Assembly: GCA_050084515.1 (NCBI GenBank)
Contig: CM114275.1
Coordinates: forward strand, 22,072,001-22,136,000
DNA length: 64,000 nt
Source of the DNA: Blasia pusilla
Lineage: Eukaryota > Marchantiophyta > Marchantiopsida > Blasiales
Direction of reading: 5' to 3'
Numbering within the stretch: the first letter of the stretch is position 1; the number at the start of each line of letters is the position of its first letter. The position numbers and the translations under genes are program-made. The notes under the pieces are model-generated. The model did not search any database and was not told the DNA's origin. It saw only the letters and a list, made by a program, of their open reading frames with translations. Shown here one piece after another: positions 35,369 through 48,180 of this stretch.

Positions 35369-35942
35369 GTCAAGCGGGACTCAACCCTGCTCCCACATTA
35401 ACTCCTTCTAGCTCCGTCCGTTTGGCTCTAGGCATGCCGCCCTAGATGGCTAACTACGACCCTAACCTTCCAACCTCATCCTCAAGTGCGCTCCAGGCGT
35501 GGCTCTTGGTTCTTGATTCCACAATCCTACGGTCCTGGATCATTGCTCTACAATCTTCCGGTCCCTCTCCCGCAACCTAACCCTAGCCGTGCCCTAGCCT
35601 GCACCCTAGCCTACGGCCGTGCATGTATGAGAGAGACGACTACAAGACATAAAGTGGATTTCTCTCCTTCCCGCCTTTCCTGACACTCGCCGTTCACATG
35701 TTGGAGACACGCTAGTGAACACTCGTTGCTACACACTACTCCTGTCCCCCATCAACTTGCACCAACGAGATCTGATAAAAATAGATAGCTCTTCCGTGCA
35801 CAACCTTACAAGCATAAAAATGACAAATAAACGCCTCACACGTGTCTCCAAGGGCTCTCCACCGAGGCAACTCGCTTGCCTATTTGCAACCAATGAATTC
35901 CCCCCTGCCCCCTTGCATCTTTCTCATGTAAAATCATAGTAG
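35369..35942. other. Intergenic sequence right of copia B
   Basis: C-rich, no recognised gene. It was contiguous with the sequence left of 30048 before copia B inserted. Confidence 0.4.
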
Positions 35943-36360
35943 TAAAAATGTCACACCCGGCCTAAAACTCCACCTCTGAATCTACATCGGCGTATCGAGC
36001 CACATCCACCCTCCCCAATGAGGGAATCCGGACATAAGCACCCTAGTTCCTACACATCCACACACACACACCTGCATGAGAGGTGCTCCTAAGGCTCAAC
36101 ATGAGAAAGATGGCTTGAGAAAGCCATCTCCTTGACTCTTATACCCTTGGAAAGAGCCAAAAGGCTCTTCTCCCAAAAATAGCCCTCTCAACGGTATCCT
36201 ACGTGCATAGGTTATTGGGTGACCGTTGACTTGGTCAACGGTTTCACTTGACAGACTAAAACCAAAATAGGAAAATCACCATAAGCGATGTTCTCGATGC
36301 AATAGACCTATCGCTAACCTCATCCGACATCTCGGAACAAAGTTACACTCAAGACAGTCT
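35943..36360 (-). repeat. Gypsy LTR (X/Y superfamily), main part
   Basis: Matches the LTR of element X from the CACACCCGGCCTAAAACTCC segment to AAGTTACACTCAAGACAGTCTG. It lacks the 139-bp tail region on its left side. It is interrupted after 36360 by a helicase scrap and resumes at about 36568. Confidence 0.75.
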
Positions 36361-36567
36361 GGAGATCTAGCTAGGAACATGATACCCTTGCTGACCGCCA
36401 CGAGAAATATTGTCGTTGTGCGTCTTCACCAAGACACAACCATAGTCAATTCAACTTTTAGTATACCTATTTGTGGTGATTTGTTGTCTATGCATGGAAC
36501 TTGTGATACTTGTATTAAACTTAGATTAACTAAGGTAATTGTGATTGACGAATGGTCCATGTTGAGT
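36361..36567 (+). pseudogene. PIF1/Helitron helicase fragment inserted in a gypsy LTR
   Basis: About 207 bases absent from the sister LTRs. The frame reads DTTIVNSTFSIPICGDLL, then CDTCIKLRLTKVIVIDEWSMLS, matching the helicase blocks AHSxFxIPI and the Walker-B DExSM. It therefore lies downstream of the motif-I segment seen at 3-254. It is too short to be functional and looks like filler captured at a break or carried by a small insertion. Confidence 0.55.
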
Positions 36568-36632
36568 TGGCTCTCTATGCTGTCGCCACGATAGATCTCT
36601 ACCCATCTGCTACTAAGATGTGACAACTTGCT
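36568..36632 (-). repeat. Gypsy LTR, remaining part
   Basis: Contains CCACGATAGATCTCTACC and CTGCTACTAAGATGTGACA, the LTR start seen in X and Y, so 35943-36632 was once one LTR. No tail copy follows GATGTGACA. Confidence 0.75.
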
Positions 36633-38464
36633 TAGTCGTCGCGTGGTTACGAATCCATTGGGGAGAAACAAAAAATAAATTTTGGGATTTGAAGGAGGAA
36701 GAGATGGAGGACCATTGACGATTTTGCTTGCAACTATTTTTATTGTGCTCCAATTTTTTCAATCTAAGGCTCAACGTGTTCATCTTCTCAATCTTAAAAT
36801 TTGGGGTCTTCATTTTTTCCACGTAAGTTGGGGTTTCGAAAGTTCTTGGGATATTTGGATCTCCTCTTCTAAATATGCTCATAGATTCTTACACATAATT
36901 TCACACATAGCGCTTTTCGTAAAGTGTGATTCCGGGTTACCATTAGTTTAAGGGATTCCTCTTGCTTTACTTGATCTTCTGCTATGAACTGGGCCCAACA
37001 TTACAACCTCATTCCCTCATTAGTCATCGTGGATGACTCATTTTCTCCTTACATCCTCTTTTTTGGCGTTTCCAATTTCTTTTGTAACTTTCTCTCGGAG
37101 TATCGGTTTGATGCGTGTGTGGTCTTGTTTTGATCTTCTTGATGAGCTGGTTCTTTTCATATCAAGTTGGTTTTCTATTTTTTCCTCCTTCTACATAGGC
37201 TCCTATTTTTATGTACGGGTGTATTTTACGTCAATTCCTCTCCAATATCTTCCTTGCTATTTCAACTCTTTACCTTATTGCTTTACCCCTCCATACATTT
37301 GCTATCTCCTTAAGGACATTATAGATTCATATTATGGAGCCACGTCTTTCTATACCATAGAAGTCACTTTGCCTTTTCAATTTCTTTTTATATTTCTTAA
37401 AATAACTTTTAATCATAAATTTTTCGTTGCCTAATCTAACTCTCTCCATCTTAATCTTTTGTGGACGGATTCCACTACTATTATTATGGTTGTTATCCTC
37501 ATGCTTTCTCAAAATCATGATTCATATGTCTTCTCTTGTCTTTGATGACTTGCCTATCTTTGCTTCTATGGCATCAGAGTTGGAGTTGGATAATCTATCT
37601 ACTTGCTTCTCTGGTTTTATACGCCCTCCTAAAAGTGTAACCTCTCCACCTGGTTTCCCTCCTCATCGTAGATCTTGCCATTTTCTTTTAGATACTAATA
37701 CACCCATTACACTTGCTATATTTCTTCCATATTCTCCTCTTTTCCCCTCTTTGTCTCTTCCTATCGAGCCTAATCTCGTTCCATTATTACCCAATTTGTG
37801 TTGTGCCCTTACTTCCAACTCCCATCTTTTCTACCCTTATCTTCCCTCTTCCTCCTCCTCCTTCCTCAATCTTCTTACCCCCTCATCGTCTCCAATCACC
37901 GCCTCATGCACCTCCCATCTCCTCTCATTGTAACCCTTCTACGTCTATATTTGTGCCAAAGGTTTGTTGCATACCTTATGGTAAGGAGTTTGCTCCCAAT
38001 GGGGTCAAAAGATATCAACGGTATTGTCGATCCATGCATGGGCCTTCAATCCCTAACCCAATACCACCTAAAATTGTACTTTCCACAACTATTTGGATCT
38101 AGTTAAGCCAAATTGATCTCCTTTGCTCTTCCATCCAGATCTCCCTTGTCCTAGACTCTACACTCGCATTCATATTGCTTTTCGTCCCATCACCAAACAA
38201 GGATTTCTTTTCCCATTATAAAGGTTAGCGCTTGATCACACAGATATCAATGCTTGGTATCTTCTATTACTCTTCTCACAATGGATTTTAGTCCTCCCTC
38301 CAAGGGGATGATGTGACGGGTTATCATGAAACCACCACACGTATTTAGCAATTAATGTTTGGGGATTGGGAGATTCTTCAAAATGAGTATTTACTTTGAG
38401 CATAGGCCTTAGCTTTGTCTCATCCCTCTCAACATGCCAATCATGAGAGACCTTCAATACAGCA
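36633..38464. other. T/C-rich stretch, no recognised gene
   Basis: Long plus-strand frames (37033-37434, 37427-37933) are rich in Phe, Ser, Leu and Pro because the DNA is pyrimidine-rich; I see no domain in them. The last 50 bases may belong to a gypsy integrase (see 38465-40772). Confidence 0.4.
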
Positions 38465-38468
38465 ACGC

Positions 38469-39719
38469 TGTCGTATCGAGAGTTTTCCTTCGAGTAAGGA
38501 CGCACCTTCTAGCTACGGCAGACATGGTTGATGCAAGGTGAACTCTATGAGAAGTCTCCCTTTTTCAATACAAAATTATTATATAAACCCTCCATTATCT
38601 CATGACAGGAATTACGAATGGTAGTGCCAAGGCGATCACTTCGTCATAACATCAAACCCCAAAATTCTTAACTATAAAATCCTTGTAAACTACTTTACGC
38701 TTGTACACAAGAAAAATAATATAACTAGTGTTAAACCCTATCCGAGCAGGCCTATTAACATCCATGGATCGCTATATAAGGACATACAGAGTACAATCCC
38801 ATATCCTTTCGTACGTGACAATAAGAAGAATCACGGGAGTTTGCATGAAAGTGGTAAACTAGATAGCGAGTAAACTAGTGCCTATCTACGAAGAGAACCT
38901 TCACGTGATACGCATTAAGGAAAGAAAAATCATGTACCACTCGTGCTCCATCCCTATCCATACTTGACAAAAATCTTCTACTCTTCTTAAGAATGGGTTT
39001 TGGCGGAGTTGCTCTTCCAAGAGGGATAATCCACTCTCACTGGAAAAAATAACAACCCAAAACCATCCACCATCTCTAATATGACAAAACTCCTCTAAGA
39101 TGACAAGTCTCTTATCTCCACACATATCACACTCTAGAAACCTCTTGAAGAATAGATAATGGTTAAGTTACTTTCCCAAGAGGGATAATCCATTCTCATT
39201 GGGAGAGCAAGCAAGTCCAATGCCATCCATTCAAGAGTGACACGAGAACTCAATAAATGAAGTAGAAGGTGATGAACCCTTGAAAGTCCCTCTTCTTTAT
39301 ATACTCACAAGGGATCCATAAGAGTACAAAATAGGACTAATCTTATCTTGTGCCATATGACTTCCTCTCAAGGCTTGGCCATTCACATTTTGACACAAGT
39401 AGATTACATCTTATCTTTTCCAAAATATCCTCATTTACTCACTTCATATCTTCCAAACTACCCCAACTACCCTAACCACCAACCAAGACTACTTTTTCTT
39501 TTCTTTCATTAATATACTAACTTCACTACTTTACTTTTAAACTTCCATCTGTTATTTATTATCTCTTTTCTAAAGTTGGGCCCGTACAAATGAGCCACCC
39601 TAAAGAAGTTTAAACATGAGAATTTTATTTTCGTAACTAATTTACTTAATACTAATAAAACTCTCTCTAACACTTAATGAGAGAGGAGTTTACATAGTGG
39701 ATAATTTTACTATACGAAA
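38469..39719. repeat. Solo LTR S1, 1251 bp
   Basis: Starts TGTCGTATCGAGAG and ends CTATACGAAA (a mutated ACGACA), flanked by a 4-bp direct repeat ACGC (38465-38468 and 39720-39723). It matches 61204-62473 along its whole length, including GGATCGCTATATAAGGACAT, a likely TATA box, which suggests plus orientation. No internal region is attached. Confidence 0.8.
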
Positions 39720-39723
39720 ACGC

Positions 39724-40772
39724 CTTTGATGAAGTCTACTTTTGGGGCAAGTTGGTGAGTTTTCACGTCACTCGTAAGGGCCTTTGCAAGGACTTTACCA
39801 ATGACAGGGCGCCATAGTTGGTACATATTGGTCATGGTGAAGCTTCTCCAAGTGGATTGAGTTGGTGGCGTTGTCACATAGGTTGAGTGAGGGAGCGGCT
39901 TATGCATTTCTTGATCAATTGCTTAGTCATTTCGGGCCTTTTTTGGTGCGTCAACAGAGGTATTGACAGAGCAGGGTATTGAGTTTAGGGGTAACTTTCA
40001 TGCCTTGTGTGATAAGGCGCTGATACATTATCGTACAACTTTGTAGTTCATACTTGCGGAAGTATGGACTGCAAAGAGGACAATTATGAGATTGGGACTT
40101 ATAATTTCCATGGTTGGCAATAGATTATCGCTTTAGTTGGCAGGCATCCTTGGCATCATTTTCATCGTATTTCCTGGTTTATGGGTAAGAGCTAGATTTA
40201 TCGTCAGCTATTCGAGGAGAGATGGTTCAAATACTTGACCTCGACAATCCAAACGTATGGATACGAGTGTTTTCTCAATGGGCTGAGCTCTTTTGAAGAG
40301 TCATGCCTATGGCGTTTGATAACTTGGCTATCGCTTAGCATTGCGATACTTTGAGATACACGACTATGCGTGGAGGAGGCTATTAACTAGGGATTTGGTG
40401 ATTCCATCATGAAAATTATGTCTATTTATAGCAGACAGTGCCGACAAAAAGTGGATGTGAAGGTAGGATGCATTATGAGTGCGAGAGATTTTACCTTCAA
40501 GGGTCCTTATTTTAGAGGATCATGATGGCATTGTTTGGAAAGATCATATGCATAATTATGCGTCATGTCATCTATCGAATGTAGTTGGGAGTATTGATCC
40601 GAGCTTCGCAGTTATTGCTGCAGGCTTGAGATGTATGTTGTGTGGGTCTTCCAGAGGAGCAATCACGATGCTAGTTTATAATGGGTGTTCACAAGGATGG
40701 CATATGTTGTGTTTGACACCGCCTCTTGACTTGGTTTCTAAGGGAGGTTGGCTTTGTCCCATATGTACATAG
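39724..40772 (+). pseudogene. Gypsy integrase with C-terminal PHD finger (element Z), decayed
   Basis: Plus-strand traces align with element Y: an HFSKWIEL-like segment near 39835, EQGIEFRGNFHALCDKALIH near 39975, the post-core linker near 40200-40440, then 40479-40772, which reads REILPSRVLILEDHDGIVWK and a PHD finger. Of the eight zinc ligands, CMLC, the later C, H and C of NGCSQGWHMLC, and CPIC are present, but the third cysteine is tyrosine (LVYNGC). Many stops and shifts. The integrase would join element DNA to the host; the PHD would read histone tails. Confidence 0.7.
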
Positions 40773-42129
40773 GTGTGATAGGTAGATTACAAGATCACTC
40801 TTGATGTTATGGATTATAAGAAGGTTACTAACGATGGGGTGACATAACACCCGACCTCTTGATCTCAACACCAAAAAGATGCATAGCATTTAGACTTATT
40901 TTGTATGCTATCTGGAATTAGAGGGACCTAGCCATCAACTAGAAAGGCCATTGGGGTAGTCTAGTTGTTTACAATAGATATGTTATGATTCATAGTTAGA
41001 TGGATCTTAGACTTGTGTTCATGATAACTAATCATGGTTGCAGAAAAATGGACAAGTCCTTCCTTAGGACGGACATGGGGTTCTAAGAGGTGGAACCCAC
41101 ACTTTTAGTCCATGATGGAAGGCAAAGCAAGGATGAGAGGAGCAATAAGGGAGGAGGGGGTGGAGGTGGAGGGAGGAAGAAATGGGGGAGTATGGAACAC
41201 GAAGGCAAGTAAGGGGAATGAGAAAGAAGGGAAAGGTGGGGCCCATACGGACAAGTCCTTCCATAGGACGGACATAAGTCCATGGACACAGACTTTGTCC
41301 ATATGAAATCTTGTAGCTAATGTATGTTGGCATTGATGTTCATTCGCACGACAATAGTCATGGTAGATGAGGCGTAGGGCAAGATAGTATTGAGGCCTTA
41401 GAGGGGTCTTGTACTTCCCTATTTTGAAAAGTCATATATATGTGATCTGCTCTTAGGAGGTCATCTATGAGTGTAGGTCACCCTTCCTTTCATGAGGATT
41501 GGCAACCTTGGAGAGGTTGATCCTCCCATTCTTGTGTGGAGCTACTTGGACCTCAAGGGTCGAAGGCTAGTTGGTGGTTGGTCTCATGAGGGGACCACAT
41601 GTGTTGTTGTTAGGGAGTTGGTATCTTGTGTACTCCAGGTCGTTAGTGACTTGCTAGGAGGGAGGTTACTTGTGTGCACAGATCATCCAAGGGGATGCCA
41701 AGGGAGATTTATCTCGGATGAAGCTCATTCATAGCTCATCTTCCTTAGCATCAGATCCATGTTGGGATCTGTGATACAATGCTCTTTCTTGAGTTAAACT
41801 TGCGCATATAATTGAGGTTACAAAATGTACTACTTAAAATTTGTTTGGTGGTAAACTTGTTAATATTCTGGTCAGAGATCTCTGTCCACTTCCACTTTTT
41901 TGCAACCATAAAACTTCAGATTTGTGTCATGGTTGTCATATTAGCTCATCCGTATTTTAGAGAAATTTGTATCTCATGAGTTAGGAACACTTGTTAGGCA
42001 TTCTGATGATCCCTCCTATCACTAGTTCCAAACTTTTGTCAGGTCTACCATTCCTAGCCAATTCCAGATTAATGAATGTATAGGTCCTTCCTTCATATCA
42101 AAAGATGAGGCCAAAAAACTTCATCAACT
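40773..42129. other. Gypsy 3' remnant and unassigned sequence
   Basis: To about 40950 it still resembles the 3' non-coding end of Y (TCTGGAATTAGAGGGACC). 41049-41075 and 41248-41274 are near-identical copies of GGACAAGTCCTTCC plus a short tail. ATGGACAA-type ends near 41048 and 41298 are inverted, so 41040-41310 could be a small fold-back element. No gene recognised. Confidence 0.35.
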
Positions 42130-42680
42130 CATATATCATAGTAATCTCTACCCATCGTGATGATGTGACATTAGTCAACCTCCTCTCCCTTAGAAGGCTC
42201 TTTGGAGATGCTTCCATTGTCAAAGTGAATATAGTTTTTGATGCACCTGACCACTAGGAGTTCAATGCAGGGGTCAACGATGATTCCTTTTATCAACTTC
42301 CATAAGTTGCACTCCAATGTCGCGTGATGATTACTTCTAATGTGAATCTCAAGTCTAAGGTAGCCAATGGATCTCTTGCAATTGTATATAATGTTGTGTA
42401 TGAGGATGATGAACTAGTGCATATAATTGTTATTCTTGAGTCTAATGGTAAGTCCATCACAATGAGTACGTAGGACCAACTTTTCTACTCTTAGGTATGA
42501 TTCTAATAAAAAAGATATGAAGGAGACGTTTCCACTTGTCTAGCTTAGGGTTGCCATGACTGCTCATAAGAGTCAAGGCTCAAATGTTATTGGCATTTGT
42601 CTCCTTGTTTTTAGATCTATCTTTCCGAGTGGTCTAGCATATGTGACGTTATCTAAGGTTAGGAAATGCGAATAACTTAT
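42130..42680 (+). pseudogene. PIF1/Helitron helicase fragment (C-terminal motifs)
   Basis: The plus strand reads DDVTLVNLLSLRRLFGD, then MITSNVNLKSKVANGSLAIVYNVVYED, then after a frame change AMTAHKSQGSNVIGICLLVF and FPSGLAYVTLSKVRK. These match the last blocks of PIF1-like helicases: NGxxG, the AMTIHKSQG block and YVALSRVR. Several stops. With 3-254 and 36361-36567 it gives three separate pieces of one helicase type. Confidence 0.65.
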
Positions 42681-45440
42681 AATATTGGGTACCCTAAGGC
42701 CATGAAAATTTTTATGTGTTTGGTCAAAGTAGACCTTGAGTTTTATTTCCAATCTACCTTTATGCTCTTGGCAGTCCTTATTCATATATGTGTTCACAGA
42801 GTAGTTCTAGGAGGGGCTGCAACACAAGAGCAACACCTCAACAAATGTAGAATGAGCAACACCTCAGCAAATGTAGAATGAGCAACTCCCCTTGTATGAA
42901 CATGATACCAATTTCATCAATGTTTTTGATGCTTATTCTACCAGACAGTAGCAATATCTAGATTAGCCAACCACACAGGTTACAATTTATACCTTTTTCC
43001 CTCATTATTTTTCCTCTATTGTCTCTCCATCACCTAACAACTTGTTAGCAGTTTCCCTCAAGCTACTTAGATTTCTCCAGTATGATCTTATCAAACATTT
43101 AGGGTAAGCTGGACGAGTTCAAATCACGTTTCCTCTTTCCTAGAGATAACTAGATCAAATACATAGACAACTTAGGCATGGTTCCTTTATTATGGGAACA
43201 CAATGTAACAAGGAGATAGATTCAGAGTCTCATTAGCCAAGGTCAACTTTGGGACGCTAAGTTCCATAGGTTGAACTATTAAGGATGCACGACATTTAGG
43301 AGCATTTTCCACTTCTTGTGTAGCTTCTTGCAATTTAGGTACCTTATATTGCAACATTTTTTAAATATTTTGCACTTACATTTCCTTCAAATGTGCACCA
43401 GGAATCTAGAAGGAAGTCCTAAGATTTAAGAATGTTGATTTTAAGGAGGCTTCCTTAACACGAAAACACGTAGCCACGTTATTCAATCTTATCTCTCGGG
43501 GTATTAGAGTTGATCAACTCCATGTCTTAAGGCACTAGATGCACTTTCCGCTCACTATGCTGCTAGATTTGACTTCAACTAAAGCAACTCATCTTATAGA
43601 TTGGATGAAGACAACCCAAGGTAATGGACAATTTCCAAAGTTTGAACCTCTTCGTCTTCATTTGGAAAACTCTAGCCATTTCTCCATTTTTCTTGATTTT
43701 AACGATGTTATCATTTTATCCTCTGATCCTACCATACATCCCACAACATCTGCTCAATAGAATGCAACATTGCAAAGGAGCTTTGTTGCTAATATTCCAC
43801 CGCTATGGACCGCTGATTTTAGTTCTACATTGCAATCTCCCACCAAGAGGAAATGCAATTAAACCTACTTAGTCTATTAAATGGTATGTACCCTGCACTC
43901 TTGTCTCTTCGTTGCTTGTGATTTGGAATTTTAATTTCATTGAGTTCATCCAAGATAGTTACCACTAACTCTTCTCCCTCTTCATATTTGTAGGTTTATT
44001 TTTCACCATGCAAACAAACCAACCTTTTTCCACGCCTTTTGTATCTTCCTAAGATATTCTACTTCGATTTTGGAATCAATTTATTTTCGTCGCTATTCGG
44101 ATATTTCGTTCCAAAATTTTGTATTTTGATACAAGACATCATGTATACTTCTCTTTTGAGATATAATCTGCAAATTTTGCAATGGATTCAATTACCTCCA
44201 CATTATCCTCTTCGGCCTATAATCTTTTCCTCCATTAATGCTCTATCCTTCTCATGCAAGGTTGCGTGGAAACTGACAAGTCTATCCATGGGACAAACAT
44301 GTCCGGCCCGCACTCCAGCCCGCCACCTAGATTCAAGCTGACGGAGCTCGCACTCGTTGCGTGGCCCGCATGGCAAGCTGGGCATGGGCTCGAGGCGGGC
44401 AGGCGCAGGCTCCAACCAGGCAGGGGCTTGAGGCCCGCCTTGAGCCTGCACCGAGCCCGCCATGCATGCCGGACCACCCTTCTATATATATAGCCACAAT
44501 GGAAAGCCACTTCTTCAACTCTACCCTCCGGAGTCAATAATTCCACCTAACCACCCGCTCTCAGATTTCTTAAGGCCTACGGATTTCTATTCACCAAAAT
44601 TCCAATTAGTCGCTGCCTCCTGCATATGGAAAAATACCTTTTCAAAATCCTCGGTCCCAAAATGAGTTCCATGTCTGATAAAAACCCTTATCTAATTATG
44701 GTGAGTCAAATTCTCAAGATACTACACAACAGCCTCCGTAGGAGACAAATATAGACCACTGTCATATCTTATCCTCTTCGATTTGGTCCTCTTCTTCTCC
44801 CTCCACTACGATAATTTATTATAGGAAACGGGTCTCCATAGCTTTTTTGCGTGTCCATGCAAATAGGCTTTTGCGATGGGGTCAGGCGGTTGGAGAGGCC
44901 AATGCTAAAGGCCCACTTATGGCTCTTAGGGGCTTTTTGGCTCTCTATGCCCCCCTCGTTTGTATGGTGATGGGTTTCCATCCAATTTTCTATTTAAGTT
45001 TTATGTTCGGCTAAGAAACTGTTTTCTATTATATTGGCTCCACCAACCATTATATCAGGCATGTTTAATTCTACAACACCCCGTCCATTCTACAACACCC
45101 CGTCCTATTTTAGGCCGCACACTGGTTTCATCGAAATCAAGTAAATTTCCAAAATAGCTTAGTATCCGTGCCCACCATGAAATTAAATCCATGAACGATG
45201 TGTTGACACAAACCGCATTCGTACGAACTGGACGGTGAAGTCTAGAATTCTATATTCGATAGATTTGGAATTCGGAATTCGCGGGACCCGGAACCGAAGT
45301 CTTGTTGTTGTCGGAAGCCAGCCATGAGGTCGATTAGTGTTGCGCTTCCGTAAGTCATGAGTTGTCATGACCACCTCCATCTCATTATGTGTCCAGCTGC
45401 AGCTCTGCACTGAGTACGATGTGCTAGCGGGTAGAAACCT
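42681..45440. other. No recognised gene
   Basis: Frames such as 43539-43760 are short and unassigned; they may belong to the helicase element to the left. A GC-rich patch at 44290-44470 interrupts AT-rich sequence. Confidence 0.35.
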
Positions 45441-48180
45441 CGATGCCATATCTAGGCAATTGAAACTTCAATGTTCAATCCAGAACGGTTGCAGGGACAT
45501 GTAGGATCTGCGGGAGATTCTAAAGGTTGTTAAGTCAAGTCGGCAGATTCAGGAGTGGGACAAATTCCGCAGGGTGCCCTACCTCCGGCTGATCAATAAA
45601 CACCAACTTGGAGCCCAGAGAGACCCGGGAGCTGATCAATGGAGACCAAATTGGAAGCTAGACACGGGGCGACCGACACTACTATCGTTATACTCCTGAG
45701 AGTTTGATACTACAGTGTGACACCAGCAATGGTAAACTACTACTTCCGGCCGGTACCTCTAGTAGTCGCTATCTATTTTATCCATACCCAGATCAAAACC
45801 TATTTCCTATTTTATTTTATCCATTCCTAGATCAAAACCTACATCGCACCAATTGCCTGACCCTCCGAATTCAACACCGAATTTTTAGATTGCCTCGAAT
45901 GACAGCCTACATGTGTCATTGATGTATCGACCCATCCGACTTGACGTACTTGACTTCTGGCGATCCGATATATCAGAATAGCGGCGGCCATCGAGAAAGA
46001 CGATTTCGAGTTCGCGTTCCACCTCCAACACATTCCAGATTGCTCTCCACCAGCACTTCCTATCGGCAAAGTTCCGAGTATCATACCCATATCTTACCAG
46101 TTTGCCTACCTTTGAGGGAGGCGGGGACTGGGGGGGAAGGGGTGTTGGTTGCAGCCCTTGCGGGGGTGGAATTACACGAGTGGAGAGAAAAATCAGGGTA
46201 GATGAAAATCTGCTAGCGCTTTTAGGGGCCGTAACGTAACGAGACATTCACTGGGCAATATTACTCCAACAACTGATTCCAGTCTAGCTTAGGGATTTTT
46301 AGCCATATTCTCCAGCTAGCAAGCCTTTCCAACTGCCCCCACTACCCCGAGTGGTTTGGCTAAAAAATCTTCGGCTTTTCCACCTCCCTCCCTCCCACCC
46401 CACCCACCAGTATCCCCAGTGGTTTCGGGGGCTTCAAGCCAAACTCACGACAGTCACCACCCTAGATTGGTTTCGAGAGACCGAATGATACAGACTCACT
46501 CCGCGTTAGTTTTCAAGCCTGAAACAAATTGGAGTCACAAGGGAAAAAAGTTTCACTTGCATCATGCTGCGTGTTCTGCGCCTGTTCTTCTTTGGGTTTC
46601 CTTCCTCTCGGAGCCTTGCCTTTCGGTTTGTACTGCTGTAAATTAAACCACTCGAGCGAAGACGCAAGTCCCACTTTCGTATTTCTCCGCGGTGAAGAGT
46701 CCCGGATGCTAGAACAGTGCATAGGATGCAGTTGGATCATGGACTCGAACAACTTGTCACGGATCGAGCTTTGAGTGAACAACTCTTTACGGATCGACTT
46801 TAGGGTGATTTCATGACCCGAGGGCAAGGGCATTTGAGTGGAAAAGATGACAAGCATTCTCGCAGAACTTTTCATCGATTTACTCCCTCCAGCGATCGAG
46901 GCATGCGCTCCCTTTGACCTCATAAGAGAACATAGATCGAATCCGTCAGCTTATTTTATCCGCAGTCGCCACTTTTGCCAATCTCGCGACAACGCAAAAA
47001 TTGCGTACGCTCTCCACACACGCATGGCGTACAACCCTGTGTTCCCCGATTGTCCCAACTTTGCCTCCTCTTAATGGAATGCTTCCACCTCACTCGTGAA
47101 CGCAAAGGCTCCGAAAATGAATGCTCGGACAGCACCGCTGCGTTTTCTAACGGGAGGCGTCACGTTGATCGTAAACATCATGACACTGACCCTGCAGTGA
47201 GTGTACGGTGAGCGACATTGGATACAACGTGTTATGGAGCCATGGCATCGCATCCAAGGGGTCGATACGCATGTCGATACAGGTGGACTCACCTCGCAGC
47301 AGTGTGTTGGAAGGCTCCTCGCTCCAGGGCTGAGCGGCCATGGTTGTAGCTTCCTGGACGATTGCATTCAAGCGTGTACCACGTATACTCACTGCAGGTT
47401 GTCGTCCGTGCAATTGGCAGAATGTTTACGCTCAACGCACGCGACTGGCCAATTAGGTGTCATCGGATTCATCTCTAGCGACAGGGTAATCCGATAATCG
47501 TTCTTATGGACACACGCTCCGTTCAGTTCAGTGTTAAGTTCAGTAGATGTCGTAAAACTAGAAGCATCCCGCGGAGAAACGAAGGCATTAAGTCACCCGC
47601 TCCTTCGCTGCTCGCTGCTGCGGCGATAAGCCAAAATTAACTGGTTTCTTGATATCAAAAGTACTGGAGCATTCACATTCTGGAGTTTGTTGGTGCCTTG
47701 ACGGGGTACCTTAAGAAGCGTGGAGTTCCATCTGTGGTAGACCCGGAGACCGATGAGATTGTATTCGTCACTCGAAATCATCCTTCGTCTACCACAATCT
47801 CAAGTTTGCGACGTCAGATTACAAGACGGTTTCAGAAAGGCGTGGTACGTTTTCAAATGCGTGGAGACTTGTCAAAACCAGAAAACCCATTCGACTGCAT
47901 GTGTCTGTTGTTTCCTTCAGCCGCCCGTTCGAACATCAGTTAAGTTGAATCATAACTTCGACTGGACGATATACTGAGGACTTTGGCAGATGAACGCCCA
48001 CATTTTATGTGACAGTTCGATTTGAAGTAATGAAGTAAATACAACGTAATTCTCCCTCTTCTTCTAGGATTTTTGTGTGGAACATCTTGGACAATCTCGT
48101 GGAGTGGTTCGAACTCTGGCAAGATTCTGACGCTGGAATGAGCGAGGGTGCAGATATGAAGTCTGAATCGAGTCCAGCCA
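45441..48180. other. No recognised gene; one short tandem repeat
   Basis: About 45770-45842 holds two copies of a 36-base unit around TTATCCAT and AGATCAAAACCTA. The rest shows only overlapping short frames. GC content resembles that of the genic parts of the window, so undetected exons are possible. Confidence 0.3.

Noticed and set aside
37033-37933. Membrane-protein-like plus-strand frames (Phe/Leu/Ser-rich)
   Set aside because: Hydrophobicity results from T/C-rich DNA; two overlapping frames are equally open and no conserved motif is seen.
41040-41310. A MITE with ATGGACAA ends
   Set aside because: Ends are short and imperfect, and no target duplication could be found; kept only as a note in the region entry.
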